The notes under the pieces were generated by a model. That model was given only the letters and a program-made list of their open reading frames with translations. It had not been told where the DNA came from and did not search any database. The position numbers and the translations under genes are program-made. A DNA stretch of 7,236 nucleotides, from assembly GCA_019105125.1 (NCBI GenBank), contig JAHRWO010000034.1:1-7236 (forward strand). Direction: 5' to 3'. This document shows, piece after piece, positions 6,532 through 7,236 of the stretch. The stretch comes from Flavobacterium sp. (GTDB lineage Bacteria; Bacteroidota; Bacteroidia; Flavobacteriales; Flavobacteriaceae). Position 1 is the stretch's first letter; the number at the start of each line of letters is the position of its first letter.

Positions 6532-6720
6532 TTATGCTTTTATGCCTATTGTTGTACTTTTATTTTTTCCATTTTTTCCGTCTTCACCATCAGCACCTTT
6601 TTGTTCGGTTCCAGGTTTTCCATCTTCGCCAGGTTTTCCATCCTCACCATTAGAAGCTTTGAAAGTCGAAGTACATCCAACAAATGATAAACAAATTAAA
6701 ATAAATAAAATACGTTTCAT
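6532..6720 (-). CDS. Small lipoprotein with collagen-like Gly-X-Y repeats
   Basis: A 62-residue protein that looks like a lipoprotein: a Lys-Arg start, a hydrophobic stretch (residues 4-15) and a lipobox FVGC with lipidated Cys16. After cleavage about 46 residues remain, dominated by Gly-X-Y triplets: GEDGKP twice at 25-36, then a break (TEQK) and GADGEDGKNGKN at 42-53. Charge alternates between acidic (Glu-Asp) and basic (Lys) triplets, as in collagen-like bacterial proteins where this favours triple helices; the array is short, so a stable helix is uncertain. The lack of a conserved fold suggests a surface-exposed or periplasmic tether or spacer. The ATG overlaps the gpmI stop by one base (TAATG), so it is read from gpmI transcripts and probably by translational reinitiation. 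It has a clean terminator, a strong sign that it is real. Function unknown. Confidence 0.8.
   Translation of the reverse strand: MKRILFILICLSFVGCTSTFKASNGEDGKPGEDGKPGTEQKGADGEDGKNGKNKSTTIGIKA
6611..6646. repeat. 18-bp tandem repeat, two copies, inside the collagen-like lipoprotein gene
   Basis: Two adjacent 18-bp units (6611-6628 and 6629-6646) start with the same 14 bases, CCAGGTTTTCCATC, and differ by two substitutions in their last four bases (TTCG against CTCA). Each encodes six residues of the Gly-Glu-Asp-Gly-Lys-Pro pattern. A more diverged partial copy lies near 6574-6590. Repeat number could change by slippage or recombination, altering the length in frame. Confidence 0.8.
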
Positions 6721-7236
6721 TATAATAAAGATTTACAAGTCATAACAGTAGGTTTTTCAATTCCCATTAAATCTAAAATAGTAGGAGCGATGTCACCTAA
6801 GACACCATTTTGAATAGTTGTAAGTTCTTTATCTACTAAAATAATAGGCACTGGATTAGTAGTATGAGCAGTATTTGGTGAACCATCAGGGTTAATCATA
6901 GTTTCACAATTTCCGTGGTCGGCTATGATAATTGTGGTGTAATTGTTTTCTAAAGCAGTTTCAACTACTTCTTTTACGCAAGCATCAACCGCTTCACAAG
7001 CTTTAATTGCAGCTTCCATTACACCTGTGTGCCCAACCATATCACCATTGGCGAAATTTAAACAAACAAAATCTACTTCTCCTTTTTTGAGTTCAGGAAC
7101 TAAAGCATCTTTTAGCTCGAAAGCACTCATTTCAGGTTGTAAATCGTAAGTAGCTACTTTTGGCGAATTTTTCAAAATACGAGTTTCGCCCACAAAAGGT
7201 TCTTCTCTTCCGCCAGAAAAGAAAAAGGTTACGTGC
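6720..7236 (-). CDS. gpmI: 2,3-bisphosphoglycerate-independent phosphoglycerate mutase, C-terminal part (5' end outside the window)
   Basis: The last 171 or so residues of an enzyme that is usually about 505-515 residues long; it interconverts 3- and 2-phosphoglycerate in glycolysis and gluconeogenesis in the cytoplasm. The frame is open to the window edge and begins HVTFFFSGGREEPF, a hallmark stretch of the family; the GTG at 7193 is therefore internal. Metal-binding motifs of the alkaline phosphatase-like fold are present: NGDMVGHTG (Asp and His ligands), ADHGNCE (Asp-His ligands) and AHTTNPVP (His ligand), matching the manganese sites known from the Bacillus stearothermophilus enzyme. The ending (GIEKPTVMTCKSLL) is also typical, so the C-terminus is complete. 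Its TAA overlaps the ATG of the small lipoprotein gene by one base. The promoter lies outside the window. Confidence 0.95.
   Translation of the reverse strand, partial: HVTFFFSGGREEPFVGETRILKNSPKVATYDLQPEMSAFELKDALVPELKKGEVDFVCLNFANGDMVGHTGVMEAAIKACEAVDACVKEVVETALENNYTTIIIADHGNCETMINPDGSPNTAHTTNPVPIILVDKELTTIQNGVLGDIAPTILDLMGIEKPTVMTCKSLL

Noticed and set aside
6542..6745. A 67-codon + strand reading frame rich in Pro, Ser and Phe
   Set aside because: It is the complement of the Gly-X-Y repeat gene; the repeats keep the opposite frame open. The - strand reading has a lipobox, gene overlap and terminator.
6720..7193. A start codon GTG at 7193 (- strand) for the phosphoglycerate mutase gene
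   Set aside because: Upstream codons to the window edge encode the conserved HVTFFFSGGREEPF stretch, so 7193 is internal.

Overview
The window is about 7.2 kb of AT-rich DNA that looks like a Bacteroidota chromosome, most likely a member of the Flavobacteriaceae. The reasons are the overall protein flavour, start codons without a clear Shine-Dalgarno sequence but with A/T-rich leaders, and two exact matches to the Bacteroidota promoter element TAnnTTTG close in front of start codons. The genus is an inference; there is no rRNA or other marker here.

Layout. On the + strand, positions 1-762 hold the C-terminal part of an acetyl-CoA hydrolase/CoA-transferase, followed by a hairpin terminator. 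After a 220-bp AT-rich gap with a promoter comes a small single-RRM RNA-binding protein (983-1312). It ends at a strong hairpin (1334-1362) that sits between two convergent genes and can serve both strands. Everything to the right is on the - strand. Reading leftward from the right edge: the C-terminal part of cofactor-independent phosphoglycerate mutase (gpmI); a 62-aa collagen-like lipoprotein whose start overlaps the gpmI stop; a terminator; a promoter with a 13-bp palindrome lying inside it; and then a tightly packed four-gene operon. The operon order is TetR-type regulator, ABC exporter (membrane plus ATPase domains), HlyD-type membrane fusion protein, TolC-type outer-membrane protein.

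How the genes work together. The four-gene operon encodes a complete tripartite, type I secretion-like export path from cytoplasm to outside plus its likely own repressor. The joints are 4-bp ATGA overlap, 2-bp gap, 4-bp ATGA overlap, so the genes are probably translationally coupled. The palindrome between the -33 and -7 elements is the best candidate for the TetR operator.

Most notable point: the ABC subunit keeps a perfect Walker A and Q-loop, but its signature motif, Walker B, catalytic glutamate and H-loop are all replaced. The only ATPase encoded in this export operon is therefore predicted to be noncanonical, and possibly unable to hydrolyse ATP in the usual way. I could not identify the substrate. 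No mobile elements, tRNA/rRNA genes or CRISPR arrays were seen.
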